Assembly (NCBI RefSeq): GCF_030532195.1
Contig: NZ_JAUNLP010000007.1
Location: 86,237 to 150,236, forward strand
DNA length: 64,000 nucleotides
Source of the DNA: Corynebacterium sp.
GTDB lineage: Bacteria > Actinomycetota > Actinomycetes > Mycobacteriales > Mycobacteriaceae
Reading direction: 5' to 3'
Positions 46,276-54,693 of this stretch are shown here, one piece after another; position 1 is the stretch's first letter, and the number at the start of each line of letters is the position of its first letter. A program made the translations under genes and the position numbers. The notes beneath the pieces are model-generated. The model saw only the letters and a program-made list of their open reading frames with translations. It searched no databases and was not told the DNA's origin.

Positions 46276-46959
46276 CTAGCCCGCGTAGCGCTTGAGCTGT
46301 GCGGACATGCGCGGAACGAACTCTTCATCCCGCAGGCGCTCATCCACCCACCCCAGATCATTATTCGGCATCAGACCGTAGAGACGCTTACCTGGGCCCA
46401 GCGACGCCGGGCCGGTAGCCGTCACCATTGTGGACGCAGCCTGCAGCTCCCAGGCGCGCTCAGAGACTGGCTTGCCGTAGTAAATCTCGGTGACACCAGT
46501 GGAGTGGACACAGACGAACTCAATCTCATCTTTGTCATTAATGCGCCAGAAGCCGGTTTCACGCTGATCCGGACCAACGGTCTTACCGTCCTCATCGAGA
46601 GTCCAAATACGCGATTCGTACTTCAAGTAATTTTCGCCATCGTGGCTGAAGATAAGCTGCTGGCCAAAGTTGTATTCACCATCAACAACGGTGTTGGCCT
46701 GGCCTTCACCGCGCCACACACCGACGAGTGGCAGAAGTGCCAGAAGTCCGTCATGAATATTTGGGCCGAAGCGCAAGTTCGCGGTCTCATCCGGGATAGG
46801 GAGCCCCTCGAGCTCGGTAATATTGCGCTTAGCGGTAGTTTTTGCCTGCTCAGCGGCACGGTTCACGGCCTCATTGCCATCCAGGCGAGGCGCGGATGTC
46901 TTAGCTTCCGGCTGTGGTGCAGAAGCGTCCTTATTGTCGCTGCCATTGTGTTCGCTCAT
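46276..46959 (-). CDS. Nitrobindin-like beta-barrel (FABP/DUF1794) protein lacking the haem histidine
   Basis: A 227-residue protein: a charged N-terminal extension of about 60 residues, then a ten-strand barrel with the family motif GVWRGEG near residue 83, and QRETGFWRI and HSTGVTEIYYG further on. In mycobacterial nitrobindin the axial haem ligand is the His of the closing DHLAAVL segment. Here the aligned stretch is PRMSAQL, so arginine replaces it and haem binding is doubtful. The ATG at 46959 lies 7 nt after TAAAGT (46972-46967), a leaderless start. Confidence 0.82.
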   Translation of the reverse strand: MSEHNGSDNKDASAPQPEAKTSAPRLDGNEAVNRAAEQAKTTAKRNITELEGLPIPDETANLRFGPNIHDGLLALLPLVGVWRGEGQANTVVDGEYNFGQQLIFSHDGENYLKYESRIWTLDEDGKTVGPDQRETGFWRINDKDEIEFVCVHSTGVTEIYYGKPVSERAWELQAASTMVTATGPASLGPGKRLYGLMPNNDLGWVDERLRDEEFVPRMSAQLKRYAG

Positions 46960-47039
46960 ACCCCATACTTTACGCATAACCCCGGATTGAAAGACGTGGG
47001 TCTGCGCTAGCTGGGTTAGAACACCGCTTTACGACGGCT

Positions 47040-47897
47040 CTAGCTCCGCACCCTGCAGTTCTTCTCCGGTAGCTGTTCTGCGGATTTAGACGCAGCTTCC
47101 GCGTCCTTCTTGGATGTCGGCGGCATGAAGTTTGCAGGTGAGACCGTACACATAATCTGCTCGCCCTCAATGGTGACCGAGCCGCCTGAGACGTACACGC
47201 GAGTGGCTGGCATCCCCAGTGGAATGTCCTGGTCGCGCAGCGTCAGGCTGAATGTGTCACGGATGTGCTGGGCATCGGCGTCGGAAAGCGCGGAGGCGTC
47301 TCCCGCCTTGGTGTCGGTAGCTGACGCGGGCGCGGAAATGATGTCCAGCGGCGTGATGATGACATCGCGATTGACAATGCGCAGCTTGGCCGACACTGTG
47401 GCCTTGCTCTTCCAGCCCTTTGGAGTGCCTTCAAACATTGCCTCAGTTTCCCAGCCGCCGGCGGGGGAGGAGTCCTTCAAACTCTGAATGCTTAAGTCAG
47501 TCAGCCCCAGCTTGTTGCCGAGCGACACGCCATCGAGCGACATCTTGGTGAAGTACTGCTTTGTTTGGGATTCTGGAAAATCGCCACTGAGCACTGACGA
47601 CGCTGGAATTTTCACATTGGCCGCGCCGTATTCGTACGACACCAGACCGAAGTCCGGCACCTCGACATCGCGGATGCGGGAGTTCACGGAGCTCCACTTG
47701 CCCGTGACAAATGACGACAGGTAGGCCTTACCGCCAATGGCGACATATGGGGTCATCTCCAAATTGGCCGTCTCGCGGATGTGCTCTGAGAGCTTGTACT
47801 CCGCGTGGCTGGCAAGCCCCATATCGGCGGCGACAATCAGCGCAGCAACGGCGAGAACGGAACCGCCAATTTTCTTCTGTCGTTGGGAAATGGACAC
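47040..47897 (-). CDS. LmeA/DUF2993 family exported protein
   Basis: A 285-residue protein with an N-terminal membrane/signal segment (GGSVLAVAALIVAADMGLA, residues 12-30) and a beta-rich lipid-binding-type body. SVNSRIRDVEVPDFG near 70 and DGVSLGNKLGLTDLSI near 122 fit DUF2993. The mycobacterial member LmeA acts in lipomannan/LAM maturation; a similar envelope role is inferred. The start codon is GTG. It is divergent from mshD. Confidence 0.75.
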   Translation of the reverse strand: MSISQRQKKIGGSVLAVAALIVAADMGLASHAEYKLSEHIRETANLEMTPYVAIGGKAYLSSFVTGKWSSVNSRIRDVEVPDFGLVSYEYGAANVKIPASSVLSGDFPESQTKQYFTKMSLDGVSLGNKLGLTDLSIQSLKDSSPAGGWETEAMFEGTPKGWKSKATVSAKLRIVNRDVIITPLDIISAPASATDTKAGDASALSDADAQHIRDTFSLTLRDQDIPLGMPATRVYVSGGSVTIEGEQIMCTVSPANFMPPTSKKDAEAASKSAEQLPEKNCRVRS

Positions 47898-47977
47898 ACT
47901 CTATTAGTACCCCATCGGTTTTGGTCGCCACGACATCGCCAGCGACTCACCCTGCGGAAATGTATAGGGTGGTGCCT

Positions 47978-48886
47978 ATGGACGTTACCGAACTGCTCAA
48001 CGTGGACACATCCGCCGCACATGCACTGCTGGAGCGCGCCGCCGACACCGACGGGGTAGAGGCGTTCGGCGAGGCTTTTGTGCGAGGGCTTGACGACGAA
48101 TCCTTCGGTCACCGGCATTTTGCGATTGTCCAAGATGGCCAGTACCTGGGCTTGGCCGGAGTTGCCCCAGATGCCATCGAGATGGTTGTCGATCCGGAAC
48201 ACCGCCGACAGGGAATCGGCTCTCGGCTGCTGGCACACATCGATGCCGAGGTTGGCGAGCGGCTGCCGATGTGGGCTCACGGAGATATCGCAGGCGCCAG
48301 CCGACTGGCAGAAGTTACTGGTAGGAAGGTCGTCCGCGAGCTGTTGCAGATGGCCATTTCCGGTGCGGCGTTGGAAAAGGCCGCGGGCGACGTCGATAAG
48401 CGAGACGATGTTGAGGCGCTGACCTTGACTGCAGCGCGCGCGAAGTGGGGTGTGGCGGATGTCGATAAGGCATGGCTGTCCGTGAATAACGAGGCCTTTG
48501 ATTGGCATCCGGAGCAGGGTGGTTGGTCGCAGCCGCAGTTGGATCGGGCGCGGGATACCGCGTGGTTTGATCCGGAAGGCGTGTTCTTTGCCGTCGATGT
48601 GGCTGCTGCGAGCGATAGCGCCGACGAAATTTGTGGTTTCCACTGGACTAAGTGGCACGCTGAGGAGGAGGTGCCGACTGGTGAGGTCTATGTCATCGGG
48701 CTCAGTGCACGGGCGCGTGGACGTGGTCTGGGGCGATGGCTGACCAATGTTGGCCTTGCTCACTTGCGAGGGTGCGGCGCGGAGAAGGTCATTCTCTATG
48801 TCGAAGGTGATAACGAAGCGGCAATTCGCACGTACCGTTCAGTGGGATTTGAGGTTGCTCGCCGTGACGTTATGTACGGCGCGTAG
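47978..48886 (+). CDS. mshD: Mycothiol synthase
   Basis: MshD acetylates Cys-GlcN-Ins to complete mycothiol, the main low-molecular thiol of actinobacteria. The 302-residue protein has two GNAT domains. The first has VDPEHRRQGIGSRLLAHI near 68; the second, catalytic one has VIGLSARARGRGLGRWLTNVG near 245 and ends in YRSVGFEVARRDVMY. TAGGGT (47965-47970) lies 7 nt before the ATG, so I prefer this start to the two GTG codons just upstream. It precedes pstS as in other corynebacteria. Confidence 0.92.
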   Translation: MDVTELLNVDTSAAHALLERAADTDGVEAFGEAFVRGLDDESFGHRHFAIVQDGQYLGLAGVAPDAIEMVVDPEHRRQGIGSRLLAHIDAEVGERLPMWAHGDIAGASRLAEVTGRKVVRELLQMAISGAALEKAAGDVDKRDDVEALTLTAARAKWGVADVDKAWLSVNNEAFDWHPEQGGWSQPQLDRARDTAWFDPEGVFFAVDVAAASDSADEICGFHWTKWHAEEEVPTGEVYVIGLSARARGRGLGRWLTNVGLAHLRGCGAEKVILYVEGDNEAAIRTYRSVGFEVARRDVMYGA

Positions 48887-49033
48887 GCGGTTTTTAAGGG
48901 AGCGCGTAGGTGATTAAAGGGGTTTTCCCTACTTAAGTGGGGAGCGGGGGTGATTCCTCATTAAATGTTCTAGAGGGCTTTTCATAGCCTTCTTTCAGGC
49001 AAAATGTGAGATGTCCACAGAATTATTTGTCTA

Positions 49034-49055
49034 GTTCACCATTTGTTCATATTCG
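49034..49055 (+). promoter_or_regulatory. PHO-box-like direct repeat upstream of pstS
   Basis: GTTCACCATTT (49034-49044) and GTTCATATTCG (49045-49055) are tandem 11-nt units starting GTTCA, the arrangement of actinobacterial PHO boxes bound by phosphate response regulators. They overlap the -35 position of a TACTAT hexamer at 49070-49075, the expected place for an activator. Confidence 0.62.
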
Positions 49056-49069
49056 TAACAGGTTCCGGT

Positions 49070-49121
49070 TACTATCGCTGGTTACTTTCGGCTCAGTGGA
49101 CCGGAGTGTGACGGTTCCACG
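49070..49121 (+). promoter_or_regulatory. pstS -10 hexamer and leader hairpin
   Basis: TACTAT at 49070-49075 predicts transcription start near 49082 and a leader of about 80 nt. GTGGACCG (from 49096) can pair with CGG-T-TCCAC (to 49121) with one bulge. The hairpin may stabilise the abundant pstS message. Confidence 0.45.
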
Positions 49122-49162
49122 TGAACTGTTTCACTCTCTTGTGTATTAACCGGAGGATTACT

Positions 49163-50263
49163 GTGCTGAAGAAGAACCGTGCTGCATCCGTTATCGGCCT
49201 GGCAGCTGTCGCAAGTCTGACCCTGGCTGCCTGCTCTGAGGAGGGCGGCGAGAGCGCTTCCAACGTTGAGGGTCTCACCGACGTGACCGGCGAGCTGCAG
49301 GGTGAGGGCGCTACCTCCCAGCAGCGCGCAATGGACCTGTTCGCCACCAAGTTTGAAGAGACCGGTTCGACCCTGTCCTACAACGCAAATGGCTCTGGCT
49401 CCGGTCAGACTCAGTTCATTGCCGGCACTGTTGCTTTCGCTGGTTCCGACTCCCCGCTGAAGGAGGATAAGGACGGTAAGAACCAGATTGCTGAGGCAAA
49501 GGAGCGCTGCGGCGGTAACGACGCATGGCACCTGCCGATGGTCATCGGCCCGGTTGCTGTTGCCTACAATCTGGAGGGCGTCGAGCTGACTCTGACCCCG
49601 GCTCTGGTTGCTGAGATCTTCGACGGCAAGATCACCAAGTGGAATGACCCGAAGATTGCAGAGGTCAACAAGGACGCCAAGCTGCCGGACAAGGACATCA
49701 AGGTTGTCTACCGCTCTGAGGAATCCGGCACCACCGATAACTTCATGAAGTTCCTGAGCGCTTCTGCTCCGGATCAGTGGAAGCACGAGGCTTCCAAGTC
49801 CTTCCCGACTGCTACTGGCCAGGGTGCTAACGGCTCCTCCGGTGTTGTCAACGAGGTCTCCAACATCGACGGTGCTATCACCTACGTCGAGGCTGGCTTC
49901 GCAAAGGACAAGGGCCTGGGCATCTCCAAGATGGACTTCGGTCACGGCCCGGTTGAGCTGAACAAGGACACCGTTGGTAAGGCTCTGGACAGCGTCAAGT
50001 TCAAGACCGAGGGCAACGACATGGTCGTTGATTCCGACGCTCTGTTCTCCATGGATGAAGCAGGTGCTTACCCGCTGGTCCTGACCACCTACGAGATTGT
50101 CTGCTCCGCTGGCTATGACGAGCAGACCCGCGACCTGGTCAAGAACTTCCTGAAGGTCGTTCTGGAAGAGGGCCAGGGCCAGGAGCTCGAGGACCTGGGC
50201 TACATCCCAGTTCAGGGTGAGTTCAAGGACAAGCTGTCCGCTGCGGTTGACGCCATCAAGTAA
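49163..50263 (+). CDS. pstS: Phosphate-binding lipoprotein PstS
   Basis: The surface receptor of the high-affinity phosphate importer, 366 residues. A signal peptide ends in the lipobox LAAC with C24. GATSQQRAMDLF and NANGSGSGQTQFIAG near residue 60-95, FAGSDSPLK, and YRSEESGTTDNFMKFL near 195 are the phosphate-binding loops. Codon use is very biased, typical of strong expression. I chose GTG 49163 with GGAGG 7 nt upstream. First gene of pstSCAB, with a PHO-box-like repeat upstream. Confidence 0.94.
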   Translation: MLKKNRAASVIGLAAVASLTLAACSEEGGESASNVEGLTDVTGELQGEGATSQQRAMDLFATKFEETGSTLSYNANGSGSGQTQFIAGTVAFAGSDSPLKEDKDGKNQIAEAKERCGGNDAWHLPMVIGPVAVAYNLEGVELTLTPALVAEIFDGKITKWNDPKIAEVNKDAKLPDKDIKVVYRSEESGTTDNFMKFLSASAPDQWKHEASKSFPTATGQGANGSSGVVNEVSNIDGAITYVEAGFAKDKGLGISKMDFGHGPVELNKDTVGKALDSVKFKTEGNDMVVDSDALFSMDEAGAYPLVLTTYEIVCSAGYDEQTRDLVKNFLKVVLEEGQGQELEDLGYIPVQGEFKDKLSAAVDAIK

Positions 50264-50378
50264 ATCTGCAGTTTGTGACGGTGAAGTCGCAGGTGCTTAA
50301 TGCGCCTTGTGGCATCTACACACCGTCGCAACCGCAACAGCCGGCCTTGTAGGTTTTCTCAGGCCGCGAAACCCGATG

Positions 50379-50455
50379 TAGACCGGTTGGCTTTATAAAT
50401 CGACATCCTGTTGATCATGTACCACCCGTAAGTGGTGCAAAAGCCAATCGGTCTA
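50379..50455. repeat. Long imperfect inverted repeat between pstS and pstC
   Basis: TAGACCGGTTGGCTTT (50379-50394) and AAAGCCAATCGGTCTA (50440-50455) pair over 16 bp with one G-U. An inner hairpin ACCAC/GTGGT lies at 50421-50436. The structure sits in the intergenic region of a single operon, so it may stop part of the transcripts or protect the pstS 3' end, giving more PstS than permease. Confidence 0.7.
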
Positions 50456-50500
50456 TATGTGCGTTAATGCACAAAGCACTTCTATTTAGGAAATGAGATC

Positions 50501-51547
50501 ATGAGTTCCTCGACTCCTATCGACGGAAAGCAGGAAGCCGCAGAAAACAGCGGCCTGCTGCAGTCTCCGGCGCCCCATATGGGCTCCACCGGCGAGGAGA
50601 GCTCGGAAGAGCACGAAATCAAGGCTGGTGTTGTTCGTCCTGGTGACCGAATCTTCAAGATTCTGGCTGTGGGCTCTTCGGCTTTGGTGACTGCTTCAAT
50701 CATCGCAATTGCGGTGTTCCTGCTCCTGCGCGCAGTCCCTGCAATCTCTCGCAACGAAGCAAACTTCTTCACCTACTCTGAGCGATGGAACCTGGCGGAC
50801 ACTTCCGCTATGTACTTCGGTATTCCGAATATGTTCCTGGTGACCGTCGCCGTGTCCATCTTGGCCTTGGTGCTGGCTATGCCCGTCGCGTTGGGTATTG
50901 CAATCTTCCTGACGGCTTATGCGCCGAAGCGTCTGGTCAAGCCGCTGGCATACTTGGTCGACCTACTCGCTGCAGTTCCGTCGATTGTTTACGGTCTGTG
51001 GGGCTTCATGGCGCTCGGCCCGGCTCTCGGCGGATTCTACAAGTGGCTGGCTGACACTCTCGGCTTCATCCCGATTTTCGCCACTTATGCGAACTCGCCG
51101 GCATTCGAAACCGGTCGAAACCTGTTCACCGGTGGCATCGTGCTGGCAATTATGATTTTGCCGGTTATCGCCGCAACAACTCGTGAGGTCTTCGTCCAGA
51201 CTCCGACCGGCCACATCGAGGCTTCTCTGGCACTCGGAGCAACCCGCTGGGAAATGGTCAAGCTGGCCATCCTGCCGTTCGGCCGCTCCGGCTTCATCTC
51301 CGGTTCGATGCTCGGCCTTGGTCGCGCACTGGGTGAAACCATGGCGCTCTACCTCGTAATCTCTCCGTCCTCCGCTTTCCGCGGTTCGCTGTTTGATGGT
51401 GGTACCACCTTCGCAACCGCAATTGCGAATGCTGCGCCGGAGTTCAATGACAACCTCAAGGCCGGCGCTTACATGTCGGCGGGTCTGGTGCTGTTCTTGC
51501 TGACCTTCGTGGTCAACTCCGCAGCCCGCCTGATTGCGAAGAAGTAA
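50501..51547 (+). CDS. pstC: Phosphate ABC transporter permease PstC
   Basis: One of two membrane subunits, 348 residues, with a hydrophilic N-terminus of about 45 residues and six membrane segments. The EAA-like loop EASLALGATRWEMVKLAILP is near residue 243, and DLLAAVPSIVYGLWGF near 153 is typical of PstC. The ATG has AGGAAATGA as ribosome site. It is followed by pstA after a short gap. Confidence 0.94.
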   Translation: MSSSTPIDGKQEAAENSGLLQSPAPHMGSTGEESSEEHEIKAGVVRPGDRIFKILAVGSSALVTASIIAIAVFLLLRAVPAISRNEANFFTYSERWNLADTSAMYFGIPNMFLVTVAVSILALVLAMPVALGIAIFLTAYAPKRLVKPLAYLVDLLAAVPSIVYGLWGFMALGPALGGFYKWLADTLGFIPIFATYANSPAFETGRNLFTGGIVLAIMILPVIAATTREVFVQTPTGHIEASLALGATRWEMVKLAILPFGRSGFISGSMLGLGRALGETMALYLVISPSSAFRGSLFDGGTTFATAIANAAPEFNDNLKAGAYMSAGLVLFLLTFVVNSAARLIAKK

Positions 51548-51578
51548 TAAGGCCGTAGGAAAAGGAACGAGAAGTACA

Positions 51579-52517
51579 ATGACTAGTTCAACTGCTGAAA
51601 CGTCGCCTAACGGCCCTAACGACCTGGTGCCCACCACCGAGTCCGCGTTCACCCAGATTAAGCAGTCCCGCAAGATCACGGACAACGTCTCGACTGTCCT
51701 GATCTACCTCTGCATGGCCCTTGCTCTGATTCCACTGGTGTGGGTTCTGTTCGAGGTCATCACCCGCGGTACTCCGTCGCTGCTGTCTGGCGAGTGGTGG
51801 TCCGCTTCCCAGCGCGGTGTCACCGCCGGTGGTGAGGGCGGTGGTGTCGCGCACGCTATCGTCGGTACCCTCATCCAGGCGCTGGCCACGACCATCATGA
51901 CCGTCCCGTTCGGTATCTTTGTCGCCATCTACCTGGTGGAGTACGCAGGTAATTCTCGCCTGGGCAAGGTCACTACCTTCATGGTCGACATTCTCTCGGG
52001 TGTGCCGTCGATTGTCGCCTCGCTGTTCATCTATTCCATGTGGGTCGTTATGTTCGGCATGAGCCGCTCCGGTTTCGCCGTGTCGCTGGCCCTGGTCCTG
52101 CTGATGCTGCCGATTGTTGTTCGTAACACCGAGGAAATGCTGCGCATCGTGCCAAACGAGTTGCGTGAGGCCTCCTACGCACTGGGCGTTCCGAAGTGGA
52201 AGACCATTTCTCGCATCGTTTTGCCGACCGCACTGTCCGGTATTGTCACCGGTATCATGCTGGCCGTTGCTCGTGTGATGGGTGAGTCCGCTCCGATGCT
52301 GATTCTGGTCGCGACCTCGCGAATCATCACTTACAACCCGTTCGGCCAGTCTCAGTCCTCACTGCCGCTGTTCATGCTGGACATGTACAAGGCCGGTAAC
52401 ACCGGCGCGGCATTCGACAAGATGTGGGGCGCAGCCATGACGCTGGTTCTCATCATTGCTGTCATCAATATCTTGGCGCGCGTCATCTCCGCCAGGTTCT
52501 CCGTCAAGAGCAGTTAA
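51579..52517 (+). CDS. pstA: Phosphate ABC transporter permease PstA
   Basis: The second membrane subunit, 312 residues with six membrane segments. VDILSGVPSIVASLFIYSM near residue 137 and LREASYALGVPKWKTISRIV near 195 are the family motifs. The ATG at 51579 has AAAGGAACGAG upstream; an earlier start overlapping pstC is less likely. Confidence 0.94.
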   Translation: MTSSTAETSPNGPNDLVPTTESAFTQIKQSRKITDNVSTVLIYLCMALALIPLVWVLFEVITRGTPSLLSGEWWSASQRGVTAGGEGGGVAHAIVGTLIQALATTIMTVPFGIFVAIYLVEYAGNSRLGKVTTFMVDILSGVPSIVASLFIYSMWVVMFGMSRSGFAVSLALVLLMLPIVVRNTEEMLRIVPNELREASYALGVPKWKTISRIVLPTALSGIVTGIMLAVARVMGESAPMLILVATSRIITYNPFGQSQSSLPLFMLDMYKAGNTGAAFDKMWGAAMTLVLIIAVINILARVISARFSVKSS

Positions 52518-52565
52518 TTCTGGGCGCCAAACGTCCGAAATTTCAAGGAAGGTTTTTAAAAGACC

Positions 52566-53342
52566 ATGGCTAAGCGCCTAGATCTTAACGATGTCAACAT
52601 CTACTACGGTGACTTCCACGCTGTGCAGAACGTCAACCTGCACGTCCCTCCGCGTTCCGTCACCGCATTCATCGGCCCGTCCGGTTGTGGTAAGTCCACC
52701 GTGCTGCGCTCCCTGAACCGCATGCACGAGGTCATCCCGGGTGCCTACGTCACAGGCGAGGTGCTTCTCGACGGCGAGAACATCTATGGCCCGAAGATTG
52801 ACCCGGTTTCTGTCCGTAACACCATCGGCATGGTGTTCCAGCGTCCGAACCCGTTTCCGACCATGTCCATTGAGGACAATGTCGTCGCGGGTCTGAAGCT
52901 GGCCGGTGTCAAGAACAAGGCTCACCTGAAGGAAGTTGCTGAGAAGTCCCTGCGTGGCGCTAACCTCTGGGACGAGGTCAAGGATCGCCTGGACAAGCCG
53001 GGCGGAGGTCTCTCCGGTGGTCAGCAGCAGCGTCTGTGCATCGCTCGCGCGATTGCTGTTGAGCCAGAAGTTCTGCTCATGGACGAGCCGTGTTCGGCTC
53101 TGGACCCGATTTCCACCCTGGCAATCGAGGACCTGATTCACGAGCTGAAGGAAGAGTTCACCATCGTCATCGTGACCCACAACATGCAGCAGGCTGCGCG
53201 TGTGTCCGATCAGACCGCATTCTTCTCCCTCGAGGCCACCGGTAAGCCGGGGCGCCTGGTCGAGGTCGGCCCGACCAAGACTATCTTCGAAAACCCGGAG
53301 AAGAAGGAGACCGAAGACTACATCTCCGGTCGCTTCGGCTAA
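52566..53342 (+). CDS. pstB: Phosphate ABC transporter ATPase PstB
   Basis: The ATP-hydrolysing subunit, 258 residues. Walker [10 protein letters not shown] near residue 37, [11 protein letters not shown] near 94 (a PstB-specific Q-loop), signature [14 protein letters not shown] near 153, Walker [14 protein letters not shown] and H-loop VTHNM. It has AAGGAAGG upstream and ends the operon at a strong terminator. Confidence 0.96.
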   Translation: MAKRLDLNDVNIYYGDFHAVQNVNLHVPPRSVTAFIGPSGCGKSTVLRSLNRMHEVIPGAYVTGEVLLDGENIYGPKIDPVSVRNTIGMVFQRPNPFPTMSIEDNVVAGLKLAGVKNKAHLKEVAEKSLRGANLWDEVKDRLDKPGGGLSGGQQQRLCIARAIAVEPEVLLMDEPCSALDPISTLAIEDLIHELKEEFTIVIVTHNMQQAARVSDQTAFFSLEATGKPGRLVEVGPTKTIFENPEKKETEDYISGRFG

Positions 53343-53370
53343 AAATTGCCTGCGTAATCTCCAGGTAACG

Positions 53371-53420
53371 ACGAAAGCCCAGTATCTCACAATTGTTGAA
53401 GTGAGATACTGGGCTTTCGT
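53371..53420. terminator. 20-bp perfect hairpin terminator after pstB
   Basis: ACGAAAGCCCAGTATCTCAC (53371-53390) pairs without mismatch with its complement at 53401-53420 around a 10-nt loop. It ends the pstSCAB operon about 30 nt after the pstB stop. The stem is unusually long and perfect. Confidence 0.85.
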
Positions 53421-53600
53421 GCAATTTATGTTACTAAATTGATTTTTATGTAATGAATAGGGGGTAACAATTTGCGTTGTTTTGAAGTGGAATTTTATCG
53501 CCGTTAACTGTTGATGTATTCTTTTGAAGACGCAATTTTGTGTCCCCAGAAATCTGTATGGAGACCTGGGTGAATATATCTATATAGGAGCAAGTGAGCC

Positions 53601-54431
53601 ATGGGCGAGCAGCAAAATCCACAGCCGCAAAACCAGTACACTCAAGCTGGTCAGCAGACGCAACCGATAACTATTGAGAAAAAACCAGCAAAACCAATTG
53701 TCGGGTATATCGCACTTGTCGTTGCGATTATTGGTCTCCTCGGATGTATTCCGGGCGCACTGATTGTCGGTTGGGTGGCGTTGCCTATCGCATTCATTTT
53801 GGCAATTGTCGGGCTATTTCAGCGAAATCTAAGCAAGAAACCTGCTATTGCCGCTCTAATTCTTTCTGTCCTTGGGCTGGTTATCTCACCCATTGTGTTC
53901 GTTTCGTCGGTTGGAAATGCCGTGGATGATGCTTTCAACCAGGACACGACCGCATCTAACCCAGATGGTAGCAAAACCGATTCCTCCGATACTGGTGCTG
54001 CCGGCAGTACACGTGAAAATCCGCTGCCGATTGGAACAACCATCGAAAGCGATCAGTGGGCAGTTACCATCGATAGCGTTAATTTGAATGCCAACGATGA
54101 AGTCATGAATGCAAATACCTTTAATGATCCTGCGCCTGAAGGTTTCTCATACGGGCTTGTCCATGTGACTGCAAAGTACAAGGGCAACGACCCTCAGGGG
54201 CAGAGTGCTTGGGTTGGTATTAATTACGTGACTGCGGATGGCAAGACGATGGATAACACTGAGCTTATGGCGGTTGGGCCCGAGAATTTCGACAGCCTGA
54301 CTCAGGTGTATGAAAACGGTGAAATTGCGGGAAATGTAGTAATTCTTGTCCCTGTTGACGGAGCTGATCAGGGTGTTCTCGCAGTTACTCCGGACATGAT
54401 GTCCAAGAAATCGTTTGTCGCTGTCTCTTAG
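53601..54431 (+). CDS. Membrane protein with DUF4190/DUF4352-like parts
   Basis: A 276-residue protein: Gln/Pro-rich cytoplasmic start, three or so membrane segments between about 33 and 105 (GYIALVVAIIGLLGCIPGAL; FILAIVGLF; AALILSVLGLVISPIVFV), a Ser/Thr/Asp linker and an extracellular beta-sandwich (about 135-276) like DUF4352. Codon use is looser and richer in A/T than in pstB and phoU on either side. The surrounding gap is also AT-rich, which suggests a later insertion. GGAGCAAGTGA is the ribosome site. Function unknown, perhaps an envelope stress or lipoprotein-like role. Confidence 0.7.
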   Translation: MGEQQNPQPQNQYTQAGQQTQPITIEKKPAKPIVGYIALVVAIIGLLGCIPGALIVGWVALPIAFILAIVGLFQRNLSKKPAIAALILSVLGLVISPIVFVSSVGNAVDDAFNQDTTASNPDGSKTDSSDTGAAGSTRENPLPIGTTIESDQWAVTIDSVNLNANDEVMNANTFNDPAPEGFSYGLVHVTAKYKGNDPQGQSAWVGINYVTADGKTMDNTELMAVGPENFDSLTQVYENGEIAGNVVILVPVDGADQGVLAVTPDMMSKKSFVAVS

Positions 54432-54451
54432 GAGGGGAGAGGGGCTCGGCC

Positions 54452-54482
54452 GAGCCGGTTTTGTGTGGACCGGCTCCTTTTG
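54452..54482 (+). terminator. Terminator of the DUF4352-like gene
   Basis: GAGCCGG (54452-54458) pairs with CCGGCTC (54470-54476), followed by CTTTTGT. It lies about 20 nt after the stop. Confidence 0.78.
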
Positions 54483-54602
54483 TCAGACGGGTGTCGCGCA
54501 GCGGAGAGCTAAACAGAGCCGTCGGCAGGCATACATTTTTTGGGGTGGGATCAAAGCGGTCCTGGGCGCAGGCAGAACACTACGCCGCAATCGCGTGACC
54601 TT

Positions 54603-54667
54603 AGTGACTAGGTTTATGGCATTTTGTTGGCCGTAAACAGCATTCAATTGCCATAAACCTAGTCACT
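54603..54667. repeat. Perfect 19-bp inverted repeat with a third competing arm
   Basis: The segment 54603-54621 (AGTGACTAGGTTTATGGCA) is perfectly complementary to 54649-54667. Inside the loop GCCGTAAAC (54630-54638) can pair with GTTTATGGC of the left arm (54612-54620) in competition with the right arm GCCATAAAC (54650-54658). It lies between the terminator of the inserted gene and the end of phoU. There is no T-run, so it is not a plain terminator. Confidence 0.75.
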
Positions 54668-54693
54668 TTCTCGGTTGCGATTTGAGCCACAAC

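Noticed and set aside
49009..49024. A GlxR-like sequence (TGTGAGATGTCCACAG) upstream of pstS
   Set aside because: The two half-sites are one base too close together for the TGTG-N8-CACA spacing of the consensus.
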